From the NCBI RefSeq assembly GCF_021655555.1, contig NZ_AP023086.1, forward strand, positions 2,510,685 to 2,574,684: 64,000 nt of DNA. The letters are read 5' to 3'. Positions 7,841-15,532 of this stretch are shown one piece after another (position 1 is the stretch's first letter; every line of letters starts with the position of its first letter). This DNA comes from Marinagarivorans cellulosilyticus (GTDB lineage Bacteria > Pseudomonadota > Gammaproteobacteria > Pseudomonadales > Cellvibrionaceae). The notes under the pieces are model-generated. The model was not told the DNA's origin. It made no database searches and saw nothing but the letters and a program-made list of their open reading frames with translations. A program made the position numbers and the translations under genes.

Positions 7841-8518
7841 ATGAAAGTTAGTTTATTGCTCCTGCTGATTTTGTCTTCTACTGCTTTTGGTCATGGTGGT
7901 GGACTAGATTCAAATGGTGGGCACAACGACCGCAAGAACGGCGGCTATCATTGCCACCGGGAGCCTTGTTTTAGCGTTCAAAATAAATCAACTGAAGCAG
8001 TGGAGGAGGCCGTAAACCAAAAGCTAGAATTCTCGTATATTTATAATCGAGACGATTGGCAACATTGGTCTGATTTCGATGGTGATTGCATGAACACCCG
8101 TCACGAAATCCTCTTAGCACAGGCTGATGGACAGGTAAAAAAATCGCCTGATGGTTGTTATGTCTCTGTCGGAACGTGGTTAGACCCATTTAGCGGTAAA
8201 ACACTGCATCGCGCCAGTGATCTCGACGTTGACCATATCGTCCCATTGAAGTGGGCTCATGATCACGGCGGCGCCGACTGGCCGCGCAATAAAAAGGAGC
8301 GGTTTGCCAACGATCCTAGGAATTTACTTGCTGTGGACGACGGATTAAACCAAGCGAAAGGGGCGAAAGGGCCAAATGAATGGATGCCTCCAAATCAGTC
8401 ATTTCGTTGCGAATATTTGGAATTGTGGCAAACAGTTTTAAAGGAATACCCATCGCTAAAGATGAACTCTACCGAAGAAAGGGTATTCCGTAAGCAATTA
8501 AACTCCTGTAAAAAATAG
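7841..8518 (+). CDS. Secreted HNH endonuclease (GmrSD C-terminal/DUF1524-like)
   Basis: 225 residues with a signal peptide (MKVSLLLLLILSSTAFG), then a short His/Gly region ending GGYHCHRE. An HNH-type nuclease domain follows: YNRDDWQHW at about 63-71, DLDVDHIVPLKWAHDHGG around 128-145 carrying the catalytic His, and NDPRNLLAVDDGLNQAKGAKGP with the second half of the metal site. This is the DUF1524/GmrSD-C architecture, common in exported nucleases. The product should act in the periplasm or outside the cell, probably as a non-specific DNase. ATG 7841 is used; no immunity protein is recognised. Confidence 0.85.
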   Translation: MKVSLLLLLILSSTAFGHGGGLDSNGGHNDRKNGGYHCHREPCFSVQNKSTEAVEEAVNQKLEFSYIYNRDDWQHWSDFDGDCMNTRHEILLAQADGQVKKSPDGCYVSVGTWLDPFSGKTLHRASDLDVDHIVPLKWAHDHGGADWPRNKKERFANDPRNLLAVDDGLNQAKGAKGPNEWMPPNQSFRCEYLELWQTVLKEYPSLKMNSTEERVFRKQLNSCKK

Positions 8519-8711
8519 GAATATTGATTTGATCTTAAAGCCAGCGAAGCGCCGATTGCATCCTCTTATAATCGTAACGAAATATCTGATGAATTTTGGG
8601 CGTGGTCGTTTACAGCTTGATTAAAAAGTAGGTTATTAGTCGAAGCTTGAGGTAAGGCTGGCCCTAGAGGGAAATCTCTCAGGACCAGTGTGCGCACGCT
8701 TTCTCGGTGTT

Positions 8712-9194
8712 TCATAATATTGAATGAACGACCAGTGTTGGGCGTACTGAAAACAAAGATGCTGCTGCGCCAGCGGTTATTCCTGTTGCGCAAACACCAT
8801 CAATCAGGATGATATTACCTGCTGCCCTTGAGCTTAATCTGTAACCGAAGAAGTCGCGCTGCACGGCAGTGCCTTGCTTTTTCAATTGGTAGATTGACTC
8901 TCTTGAGTTCCCTGTTATCACATTGCACACTGGAAGGCCGGTTTGGCTTGATAGGTGCCTTGCGATAAGCAAGTTCGACGTTGCTTTACCGGTTCGACTC
9001 GGGATCGGTATAAGTATGCCGTTCTCGGGCAAAAGTTTGACCATTTCATTGGCCATACATTTTGCTGCCCAGTTGCATCCTTGCTTTAGTTGGTGAGCAA
9101 GCAAGCGAGCTCCTGCAGATCGGTAATAGTAAGCAGAGAATTTCAGGTTAAAACCTTGCTGCTGTTGATCGCAAGGTTTTACTAGTGAACGCAT
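8712..9194 (-). CDS. ComF-like phosphoribosyltransferase-fold protein
   Basis: 160 residues. The centre and C-terminus match the ComF/PRTase fold: ILIPIPSRTGKATSN (about 61-75) and the PRPP-loop region NIILIDGVCATGITAG (about 127-142). The usual DDVxTTG signature is changed to DGVCATG, so the second acidic residue is lost and activity is doubtful. The N-terminal zinc ribbon of full ComF is absent. It follows the RadC-like gene by 8 bp on the same strand, so the two are probably cotranscribed. ComF proteins act in DNA uptake; on mobile elements a DNA-processing role is possible but unproven. Confidence 0.75.
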   Translation of the reverse strand: MRSLVKPCDQQQQGFNLKFSAYYYRSAGARLLAHQLKQGCNWAAKCMANEMVKLLPENGILIPIPSRTGKATSNLLIARHLSSQTGLPVCNVITGNSRESIYQLKKQGTAVQRDFFGYRLSSRAAGNIILIDGVCATGITAGAAASLFSVRPTLVVHSIL

Positions 9195-9202
9195 TGCTTG
9201 AA

Positions 9203-9673
9203 TTAAAAGTCAGCGTTTTCAGTCATGCTGTATGTTGTTGCAAACGAGCGAGTCACAATAATGTGGTCGCATACATAAGCATCAATAAGTGACAGCGCTT
9301 CCTGAATCCGTTTTGTCACCGCAATATCTTCAGGGCTTGGTTTTTCAAAGCCTGAAGGATGGTTATGAGCAAGTATGATTCCTTTTGCATTGCTCATTAG
9401 AACCAATTTTGCTATTTCTCGCGTGTAGACTGCGCAGTGGTCAAGGGTCCCTCGGCCAACGCAGACGGTATCTATTAGCTTGTTTTGGCCATCCAATAGC
9501 GCAACATGCATTTCCTCATGCTCAAGACTTCCTAGTGTTAAATTGAAAAGCTGGAAAAAAAGTCTTTTTGCGCTTGTGTGACAGGTGATTGATTGGGTTT
9601 TTTGTCGAAGTGATTGTTCAATAAAACGTATCGCTTCGGCAACAACTTCATCATGTGATTGAAAGGTGAGCAT
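9203..9673 (-). CDS. radC: RadC-like JAB/MPN domain protein
   Basis: 156 residues from ATG 9673, chosen for GGAGG four bases upstream. It contains the RadC JAMM metal-binding pattern: Glu around 53, HNHPSG at 103-108 and Asp at about 116 (PSPEDIAVTKRI). Only the JAB domain is present, without the N-terminal HhH region of housekeeping RadC. That short form is typical of genomic islands and ICEs. Function is unknown despite the historical DNA-repair name. It is cotranscribed with the ComF-like gene. Confidence 0.92.
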   Translation of the reverse strand: MLTFQSHDEVVAEAIRFIEQSLRQKTQSITCHTSAKRLFFQLFNLTLGSLEHEEMHVALLDGQNKLIDTVCVGRGTLDHCAVYTREIAKLVLMSNAKGIILAHNHPSGFEKPSPEDIAVTKRIQEALSLIDAYVCDHIIVTRSFATTYSMTENADF

Positions 9674-10043
9674 AGAGCCTCCAGATAATTCCGTATTTAA
9701 GGAGGGCACTAGCCCCGTCGGGGAAATGCCCCGATGGGTAGAAAATGTGTAAACCCAGTTTTCACTGCGCTGAATTTCAGGTTTATTGATCAGCTTTTTT
9801 AAAGGCTTTTGCAAAGCAAAGAGCACTAGGTAATTCAATCAATTGATTCAACCTTTGTCAATCTCTTGGCTCTTGGTGTCAATAGGGTTCCATAAGTGCC
9901 ATTACTGACATTTGTGGATCATTGAATAGTTTACGGATTAAGGAGCGCAATTTAGAATTTATTATGTAAAGTTGTCAGCCGCTCCATAAACGAACGTTTG
10001 TGGAGCTGTGGAGCTGTAAAGGTATGGTGGGTAATATTAAATA
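9674..10043. promoter_or_regulatory. Divergent intergenic region between radC-like and resolvase genes
   Basis: 370 bp without a gene, separating divergent radC and resolvase. It holds a strong inverted repeat close to the resolvase start (listed separately) and a direct repeat TGGAGCTG at about 10001-10016. These would fit a res site and promoters for both directions. No clear -35/-10 pair stands out. Confidence 0.45.
9981..10006. repeat. Inverted repeat upstream of serine recombinase (candidate res subsite)
   Basis: GCTCCATAAACG and CGTTTGTGGAGC form 12-bp arms matching at 11 of 12 positions with a 2-bp centre. The element is 37 bp before the resolvase ATG, where small serine resolvases normally bind and act. 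It may also serve as an autoregulatory operator. Confidence 0.6.
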
Positions 10044-10655
10044 ATGAAGCTAGGCTATGCGCGGGTATCTAAGGCTGACGGTAGTCAGCTTCTCGATTTG
10101 CAGGTGGATGCACTTGTTGAGGCTGGTGTTGATAAGGGTAGTATTTATCAAGATCGGGCTTCCGGTAAGAAAGATGATAGGCCAGGTCTTGACTCTTGCT
10201 TGAAGGCTTTACGTGACGGCGATACATTGCTGGTCTGGAAGCTTGACCGCTTGGGGCGAGACTTAAGGCATTTGATTAATACAGTGCAGAATTTAGCTGA
10301 GCGTAATATAGGCTTTAAAGTGATTGCAGGGCAGGGCGCCGATATCGATACATCGACAGCCTCCGGCAAATTGGTTTTTGGAATCTTTGCGGCTTTGGCC
10401 GAATTTGAAAGAGAGCTTATTCGAGAAAGAACGATCGCTGGATTAAAATCGGCGAGAGCCAGGGGGCGGAAAGGTGGTCGAAAATTTCAACTATCTAAGA
10501 GCCAGGTTCGCTTGGCCCAGGCCTCAATGCGTAGCAGTAACACCAATGCTAGCGAGTTATGTCGAGAGCTTGGTGTTTCTAGGCAGACGCTGTATCGCTA
10601 TGTTGGGCCAGACGGCGAGTTAAGGGGGTACGGTAAACAGGTGCTAGGAGAGTGA
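10044..10655 (+). CDS. Small serine recombinase (resolvase/invertase family)
   Basis: 203 residues with the classic layout. The N-terminal catalytic domain starts MKLGYARVS with nucleophile Ser9, followed by the conserved YQDRASGKKDDRPGL, WKLDRLGRDLRHL and GKLVFGIFAALAEFERELIRERT (to about 133). A C-terminal helix-turn-helix (about 150-190, ASELCRELGVSRQTLYRYV) follows. It is of Tn3 resolvase/DNA invertase type. The inverted repeat just upstream is the likely target. No accompanying transposase or invertible segment is visible, so it may resolve ICE dimers. Confidence 0.93.
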   Translation: MKLGYARVSKADGSQLLDLQVDALVEAGVDKGSIYQDRASGKKDDRPGLDSCLKALRDGDTLLVWKLDRLGRDLRHLINTVQNLAERNIGFKVIAGQGADIDTSTASGKLVFGIFAALAEFERELIRERTIAGLKSARARGRKGGRKFQLSKSQVRLAQASMRSSNTNASELCRELGVSRQTLYRYVGPDGELRGYGKQVLGE

Positions 10656-10795
10656 GTAGGCGGCGCGGTTTGAGGTGGGTTCGCCAAGCCTACATGGCGG
10701 GCTTCTAAAGAAGCTAAGAGATTGCGCAAGCAGGTGTAAAGTCTTGCAAGTAAAAATGGGTGAAATTTCATTATTATTGTTAGGAGCAAATATTG

Positions 10796-11059
10796 ATGGT
10801 TGATACTGTGGATGAATCTATTATTGACGGCGGGATCACTCGCGCCCTTGCTGTAAAGCCTGAGCTCGAAACGCTAAAAGGCCTTGATGTTATGAGGGCT
10901 GATGCTATTGCCTTAGTTAAAGCGCACGAATTCTATTTCTCGCATGAGAGTAAGATTCCAATTGGCGCTCGCAGGCAGACGGTTGCAGACTTTCTTTGCG
11001 ATAACCCAAGCGCTCTGAAAAATATTGTAGGCGCTATTTCTTTGGGTGAAAAGTCATGA
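10796..11059 (+). CDS. Hypothetical protein (87 aa)
   Basis: Starts at ATG 10796 with AGGAG upstream. The product is a soluble, mostly helical 87-residue protein with no recognised family. Its stop overlaps the next start by 4 bp (ATGA), so it opens a tightly packed run of small genes. Function unknown. Confidence 0.65.
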   Translation: MVDTVDESIIDGGITRALAVKPELETLKGLDVMRADAIALVKAHEFYFSHESKIPIGARRQTVADFLCDNPSALKNIVGAISLGEKS

Positions 11060-11304
11060 ACAAGGAAAGGAAAATAGAAAACCTAAATTACGCTGCTTAC
11101 CATATTTATGAAGCCTTTGTGAGTAAGGGGTATGCGGAAGCTTATCTTGATGAAAAACTTGATACGTTATTAGACTGCGATAAATTCCAAGCCATTCTAT
11201 TTTTACATAACTGTGACGCCGACATCCAAAGAAAAGTCGCTGACGTCGTCGGGGTTGACGTGTTGGACCTTAAGAAAGCGATCGAAGTTATGGGTCATTT
11301 TTAA
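11056..11304 (+). CDS. Hypothetical protein (82 aa)
   Basis: Begins in the ATGA overlap with the preceding gene, which supports translational coupling. The 82 residues look helical (IENLNYAAYHIYEAFVSKGYAEAYL) and end with a possible HTH-like stretch (QRKVADVVGVDVLDLKKAIEVM). No family recognised. Confidence 0.65.
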   Translation: MNKERKIENLNYAAYHIYEAFVSKGYAEAYLDEKLDTLLDCDKFQAILFLHNCDADIQRKVADVVGVDVLDLKKAIEVMGHF

Positions 11305-11323
11305 ATTAAGGAGAATAAGTCGT

Positions 11324-11656
11324 ATGTCTATTTTTTATGCCAAGCAAGGTCTCTCTAGCTGCCAAATTGGCGGGGCGGTATCGTTAGCCATAATCCACGA
11401 CCTTCAAGTTAACCTCTCGTCGCTTCCTGGATTTCCGCAAGTCACTGTTCTTAGTTTGAAAGATGGTTTTTTTCCAATCGAATTGTCTTGGAGTTCGGAT
11501 GGAGAAGGTGTGAAGTCAGTTGCTTTTGAGCTTGAGGAGGGCAAAGCATTCGCTGCTGCTAAGCGGTTTCAAGATCGTAAATCATTTGACAGGGATATAT
11601 TCGAGTCCGTTCAATCAGCAATGGCAAGGCTTGAAGGTGTTGCCTGTGTTAAATAA
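11324..11656 (+). CDS. Hypothetical protein (110 aa)
   Basis: ATG 11324 has AAGGAG upstream, 19 bp after the previous stop. The 110-residue soluble product begins MSIFYAKQGLSSCQIGG and contains no motif I recognise. It belongs to the same run of small genes. Confidence 0.65.
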   Translation: MSIFYAKQGLSSCQIGGAVSLAIIHDLQVNLSSLPGFPQVTVLSLKDGFFPIELSWSSDGEGVKSVAFELEEGKAFAAAKRFQDRKSFDRDIFESVQSAMARLEGVACVK

Positions 11657-11686
11657 GTAGGTGATGCGAGCTACCAGGGGAAAACT

Positions 11687-11928
11687 ATGAAGTTGCCGAT
11701 ATCAACCGAGCAGGCCGAAGAGATAATAAAGAAAGATATTGCGCATGTTGTTGCAACTCTAGAGCGTGCGCTAGACGCAATCAAAAACCCTTCCTCGGAG
11801 CAGGTGGACATGGAAGGAGCTATAGCAAAATATATATAAGCGAGGGTTTTATCAGTACGCTTGATGGTTTGGCGGATATGCAGCTTCAGCTACGAGCTGA
11901 AAGAATGAGGCAGGCCGCTAACGAATAA
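11687..11928 (+). pseudogene. Small helical protein gene frameshifted at a (TA)4 tract
   Basis: ATG 11687, with GGGG upstream, opens a 50-codon frame that stops at 11837-11839 inside TATATATA (11831-11838). Coding sense continues in another frame as SEGFISTLDGLADMQLQLRAERMRQAANE to a stop at 11926-11928. Removing one TA dinucleotide would join both parts into a smooth 79-residue protein. I read this as a gene with a +2 frameshift at a dinucleotide repeat. It may be decay, a sequencing error or slippage-prone switching. Family unknown. Confidence 0.55.
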
Positions 11929-12008
11929 AGAGAGGCTGATCGTTAGCGCAATATCACAATTAGCTTGATGGGCAGGCATTCATATTCACGTAAAATCAGG
12001 AGAATCCA

Positions 12009-12539
12009 ATGAAATTTAAGTTAATCCTTGCTGCAATATCGGTGATGGCTCTGCCATCCTGCTCAAAAACGTACGATTACTCGGGTTCTTTTGAGGCAAC
12101 AAAAGGAGAGGGTTGCGAGGTTCTCGATGGGGATAACGAAATAATTACTATATTTCCAAGCGCTGATGGCGCCAGTAGTTATACGGCAAGATTAAATTCA
12201 AAAATGTCTGGTGGCGGGGTGTTCCCCTTGGAGAGCAAGCCATCTAATGTCAGTGAAGATGGCTCAATAACTTTTATGTTTTTCAAAGAGGGGAAGTCCG
12301 GTCTTTTTTCAGGTCAACCTGGAGTTGATATGAAAATAAAGATCAAGCCAAAAGATTCTGATCACCTATATTTGGAGAGTTGGCCTGTGGCATTTTCCTC
12401 ACCTAGCAATTCATCTTTTAATGGGTCTTTTGATTTCGTTAAAGACTCTGAATTGTCAATGATGGGGACAACAGCGCCAAACGAACTGTCTAGGTATGCT
12501 GGTAAAAGCGGTCTGTGTCTGAAAAAAATTGAAATATGA
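12009..12539 (+). CDS. Predicted lipoprotein (176 aa), unknown
   Basis: N-terminal lipoprotein signal with lipobox near Cys18 (MALPSC). The mature part is rich in Ser/Gly/Lys and predicted mostly beta (DYSGSFEATKGEGCEVL). No family recognised. It should be anchored to a membrane facing the periplasm. AGGAGAATCCA precedes the ATG. It sits in the ICE cluster of small genes, several of which are exported. Confidence 0.7.
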   Translation: MKFKLILAAISVMALPSCSKTYDYSGSFEATKGEGCEVLDGDNEIITIFPSADGASSYTARLNSKMSGGGVFPLESKPSNVSEDGSITFMFFKEGKSGLFSGQPGVDMKIKIKPKDSDHLYLESWPVAFSSPSNSSFNGSFDFVKDSELSMMGTTAPNELSRYAGKSGLCLKKIEI

Positions 12540-12587
12540 GCGGAGCAACGCTTGAAAGAAAATAATTCCACAAAGTAAGGAAAGTCT

Positions 12588-13124
12588 ATGAAAGGTGTAA
12601 AAAAAGATGTTTTGTTTGGTGAGATAGATACTCGAGGGGAGTCTTGTAGTCTAGAGTTTGCAGGTGTAGTCAGTGTTGCAAGGCGTCTACAGCCTAGAGG
12701 TTTCGCGAATCAAATAAATCGATTGCTTAGGGAGAGTGGAGGTAGTGTCGAGGCCATTGAACATACTTCAGATCCTGATTTTTACGTTATCTTGGACAAG
12801 CTTTCTAAAGCGGACATTGATTGTATCTATATAGGCAGGCGTACAGATCAGAATTCAGCGGTAAAAGCGACGCTAGACTGTTCGTTATTTCTAAGTGATG
12901 GTTTATTTAGAGTTGTACCTCAGTGGTGCTCTTATAAAGATACCCGTGCCGATGAAATTGTTGGCGGCCTGATTGAGCCTTTATTTAAGAATGAATTGAT
13001 TGACATCGTTTATATAGATTATGGGCAGGATGAGTTCGAGAAGCTTCCAGATAGCATTGAAGAGGCTTCTAGGGCCTTATTTTCTTTGTCTGGATACCCA
13101 AAATACAAAAAGGAAGTGTTATGA
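12588..13124 (+). CDS. Hypothetical protein (178 aa)
   Basis: Soluble 178-residue protein with no signal peptide, beginning MKGVKKDVLFGEIDTRG. It has alternating strand/helix character (FYVILDKLSKADIDCIYIGRR). I recognise no domain. The end overlaps the next start by 4 bp, so it is coupled to a secreted protein gene. AAGGAAAG precedes the start. Confidence 0.7.
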   Translation: MKGVKKDVLFGEIDTRGESCSLEFAGVVSVARRLQPRGFANQINRLLRESGGSVEAIEHTSDPDFYVILDKLSKADIDCIYIGRRTDQNSAVKATLDCSLFLSDGLFRVVPQWCSYKDTRADEIVGGLIEPLFKNELIDIVYIDYGQDEFEKLPDSIEEASRALFSLSGYPKYKKEVL

Positions 13125-13546
13125 AAAATATAGTGATGATGGTGGGTTTGGTTGTCACGGCGTTACCAGTATTCGCCGCTGACCAATGCGAGACTAACTT
13201 CACCAAGGAGGGAGGGTTCTTTAAGGGGACTACCTTCAAGACCTGGGCAAATATTGAGGGCGTGACCGTAGGTGATGCGCACTCTAGCGTCTATCGACAC
13301 ATTGCTAAAGATGGATGGAATATTGTTTCATCTGACAAAGAGGCTGGTGTTCTCACCGCGTCGCAAACGGTATCGTACGGTAAGGGTAAGACAGCCCCGC
13401 TCAATATCATCTTTGAGCCTAATGCCGAGACTGGTACAAGGATATCTCTAAGTTACGCGCTATCCGGTGGTGTGTCTTCGCCGAAGAAGGCGGTCATTGA
13501 AAGCTTCTGTGCAACGATTGCTTCTGCGACAGGTAGTTCAATGTGA
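13121..13546 (+). CDS. Small exported protein (141 aa), unknown
   Basis: A clear signal peptide (MKNIVMMVGLVVTALPVFAA) is followed by about 120 mature residues with two Cys that could form a disulfide (one near 22, one near 129). There is a BON/YajI-like feel (GVTVGDAHSSVYRHIAKDGWNIVSSDKEAGVLTA), but I cannot assign a family. Last gene of the run before a Rho-independent terminator. Confidence 0.7.
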   Translation: MKNIVMMVGLVVTALPVFAADQCETNFTKEGGFFKGTTFKTWANIEGVTVGDAHSSVYRHIAKDGWNIVSSDKEAGVLTASQTVSYGKGKTAPLNIIFEPNAETGTRISLSYALSGGVSSPKKAVIESFCATIASATGSSM

Positions 13547-13573
13547 TGTTTCTTTGCTCGGGTTTCAACTTTT

Positions 13574-13601
13574 AAGCGCTCATGTTGAGCGCTTCTTTTT
13601 A
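13574..13601 (+). terminator. Rho-independent terminator after the small-gene run
   Basis: AAGCGCTC (13574-13581) pairs with GAGCGCTT (13587-13594) around a 5-base loop, followed by CTTTTTA. It closes the run ending at 13546. Confidence 0.85.
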
Positions 13602-13610
13602 TATTCTATT

Positions 13611-13626
13611 TGTATCGTACGATACA
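13611..13626. promoter_or_regulatory. Perfect 16-bp palindrome, copy 1
   Basis: TGTATCGTACGATACA is a perfect palindrome. The same 16 bp recur 226 bp downstream, and the two copies bracket the 21-bp repeat array. This is expected for a dimeric DNA-binding protein site (operator, partition or replication control). Confidence 0.75.
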
Positions 13627-13679
13627 TATTTTGTAGTGGTCAAAAGCAATTGTTTTTACTGTAGCCTTACCATCCTGTT

Positions 13680-13784
13680 GATTTCTTTGGTAATGCTCTC
13701 GAAATCTCTGGTAATGCAGCCCTATTTGCTGGTAAATATTTCATTTTTAGTGGTAATTCAGTTGAGTCTGCTGGTAAGGCTGAA
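13680..13784. repeat. Five 21-bp direct repeats (iteron-like) with TGGTAA core
   Basis: TGGTAA occurs at 13688, 13709, 13730, 13751 and 13772, exactly 21 bp apart. The flanks are partly conserved (TTTCTnTGGTAATnC). An inverted copy, TTACCA, lies at 13667, exactly one period upstream of the first repeat. Two helical turns per unit place all sites on one DNA face, as in plasmid iterons, centromere-like sites or cooperative operators. The segment is A/T-rich and holds no credible gene. Confidence 0.75.
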
Positions 13785-13834
13785 ATGCCTTTATCGTGCG
13801 GCTTTCTCAAATTTGCCTTGTTTTGTTGTTGCAA

Positions 13835-13854
13835 ATTGTATCGTACGATACAAT
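13835..13854. promoter_or_regulatory. Perfect 20-bp palindrome, copy 2, upstream of the SprT-like gene
   Basis: ATTGTATCGTACGATACAAT is a perfect 20-bp palindrome containing the same 16-bp core as the copy at 13611. It ends 33 bp before the SprT-like ATG, where it could overlap the promoter and act as an operator. Confidence 0.75.
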
Positions 13855-13887
13855 AATTACTGTGTTAACTAGATCGTTGGTGTCGAA

Positions 13888-14637
13888 ATGAATGAAGGTC
13901 CTACAAGTGCGTTATATGGTGCTATTGAGCACGCGTACAACCATTTTAATGCAACATTGTTTGAGGGTAAGTTACCCAAGGTACTTTTTACTGTTCAGCG
14001 CCAAAAAAATGTAATGGGATATTTTAGTCTCGAGCGTTGGACCTCAGTTGGCGGTGATCGATGCCATGAAATTGCTATCAATCCCGCGTATATCGCCAGG
14101 GCGGCGCTATTAGAGGTGTTTCAAACCCTTTGTCACGAGATGGCGCACTGTTTTCAGCATTGCTATGGCAACCCCAGTAGAACTGCGTATCACAATAAAG
14201 AGTGGGCAGATCATATGGAGTCCATAGGGTTAATGCCCTCTACTACAGGCTTGCCCGGTGGCGCTCGGACGGGACAAAAGATGAATGATTACCCTCTGAA
14301 AGGAGGCGCCTTTATTCGTGAGTGCGACGTCTTGGTGAAAGGTGGCTTTGGTTTGCCCTGGGTAGATCGGCAGGCGGAAAGCTATACGCCAGTTTTGAGC
14401 GAGGAGGGCGCGTCTTACATCAATTCTTTGGAGTTGGAGCCTGAATCATTGGATCGCCTTTCGTCGTCACTTGATCAGGTTGTTGGTGAAGAAGTCTTTG
14501 CTGATGTTAAGCCCGCAAAAGGCAAGGTTAAGTCAAGGTACTCTTGTGAAGGTTGTAGTTCGAATGTATGGGGTAAGCCAGGGTTAAGGTTGGCCTGTTT
14601 AAGCTGTGATCAAGAACTTGTTGAGAGTGCTTCGTGA
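13888..14637 (+). CDS. SprT-like zinc metalloprotease-fold protein
   Basis: 249 residues. The N-terminal half is a SprT-like domain with the zinc motif HEMAH (His83, Glu84, His87) and the flanking region FEGKLPKVLFTVQRQKNVMGYF. The C-terminus is a zinc ribbon with two Cys pairs (Cys220/Cys223 and Cys237/Cys240). SprT/Spartan proteins cut DNA-protein crosslinks in eukaryotes; short bacterial versions recur on ICEs and plasmids with unknown roles. A use in removing covalent relaxase-DNA adducts is speculation. The gene stands alone between palindromic elements at 13835 and 14641. Confidence 0.88.
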   Translation: MNEGPTSALYGAIEHAYNHFNATLFEGKLPKVLFTVQRQKNVMGYFSLERWTSVGGDRCHEIAINPAYIARAALLEVFQTLCHEMAHCFQHCYGNPSRTAYHNKEWADHMESIGLMPSTTGLPGGARTGQKMNDYPLKGGAFIRECDVLVKGGFGLPWVDRQAESYTPVLSEEGASYINSLELEPESLDRLSSSLDQVVGEEVFADVKPAKGKVKSRYSCEGCSSNVWGKPGLRLACLSCDQELVESAS

Positions 14638-14640
14638 CAT

Positions 14641-14662
14641 ATTGTATTGGTCGTTACAATAA
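14641..14662. promoter_or_regulatory. Degenerate third copy of the palindromic element
   Basis: This 22-bp segment keeps the outer arms ATTGTAT and TACAATAA of the 13835 element at identical spacing and matches it at 18 of 22 positions; only the centre differs. It begins 3 bp after the SprT-like stop and lies upstream of the next lipoprotein gene. It may be a weaker site for the same protein. Confidence 0.5.
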
Positions 14663-14787
14663 GCGGCGCTCTCTGGAGGATAGTGGCACCAGGGGCTCTG
14701 GTTGGCCCTATGGATACGGGGTATGCTCCGGTTAAATTCGTTAATTAAGTAGATTTTATTCTGACACTCTATTATTTGGATATAAAC

Positions 14788-15405
14788 ATGAAAAAGGTTA
14801 ATTTGATAGCTCTAGCTTTAATTGCGGGTTCATTAACAGCTTGTGGTAGCGGTGGGGGCGATAGTGCAGGTGGAGTGCCAGGAACAGTTGATGATGCGTT
14901 GAAGTCCTGCGGCGGTACTTACGAAGAGTGTGTGGGTGAAAACCCACAAGTTTGGGTTTGGGATGAGGAAAATTACGATTCATTTGCGCACCAGCAGATG
15001 GCCGTAACGCTTGAAAAAAGCCACGTCTTTTACCTTCAATCTTTCGAGGATCATGCTAATAGAATCCCTGATTCTCCAGATCGAACCGAGCTAGAACTCG
15101 TTGATTTGTGGGCTAAATATTATATAGAGAAAATGGACTCTTTTATTGTTCAAGTGAAGCCGGTCATAATCAATATACATAATGACTACGGCGCCTCCAC
15201 AGTTGCTGATCGTTATCTAGAGAATGCATTATCCGAAGTCGAATCTATCAGGCAGCGTTTTATTGAGCAGTACGATATGTTCATTGAGCCAAGGTTCTAC
15301 TCGTATCCTGACGCAAGCGAACACTTGGCCACTTTAGACCTTCTAGCGCCTTATTTAAGTCAGCTCGATACGATTTCTGTCGAAATCGCTATGGAGATAA
15401 ATTAA
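14788..15405 (+). CDS. Predicted lipoprotein (205 aa), unknown
   Basis: Lipoprotein signal with lipobox LTACG (Cys about 19) and a Gly/Ser-rich start (GSGGGDSAGG). The rest is helical and acidic, with many aromatic residues. No family recognised. ATG 14788 follows GGATATAAAC. It lies 150 bp after the SprT-like gene and downstream of the degenerate palindrome. Confidence 0.7.
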   Translation: MKKVNLIALALIAGSLTACGSGGGDSAGGVPGTVDDALKSCGGTYEECVGENPQVWVWDEENYDSFAHQQMAVTLEKSHVFYLQSFEDHANRIPDSPDRTELELVDLWAKYYIEKMDSFIVQVKPVIINIHNDYGASTVADRYLENALSEVESIRQRFIEQYDMFIEPRFYSYPDASEHLATLDLLAPYLSQLDTISVEIAMEIN

Positions 15406-15532
15406 TGCACGGCAAGGCTCTTTGGTGTTGTTTTGGGTGAAATTTGATCATGTTGTTGTCATTAATGTCATTTGCAGCTAATCTGGGCTTTGGGATTTGA
15501 TTCTTTTAGTAATTAAAGAAAGGACGGGGACT

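Noticed and set aside
8566..8793. 75-codon minus-strand frame after the HNH nuclease gene
   Set aside because: It overlaps the end of the ComF-like gene in another frame and has no supporting start signal.
13582..13872. 96-codon hydrophobic open frame over the 21-bp repeats
   Set aside because: Its apparent heptad of Leu-Val pairs is just the 21-bp DNA repeat read in frame. It has no ribosome binding site and runs through both palindromes.
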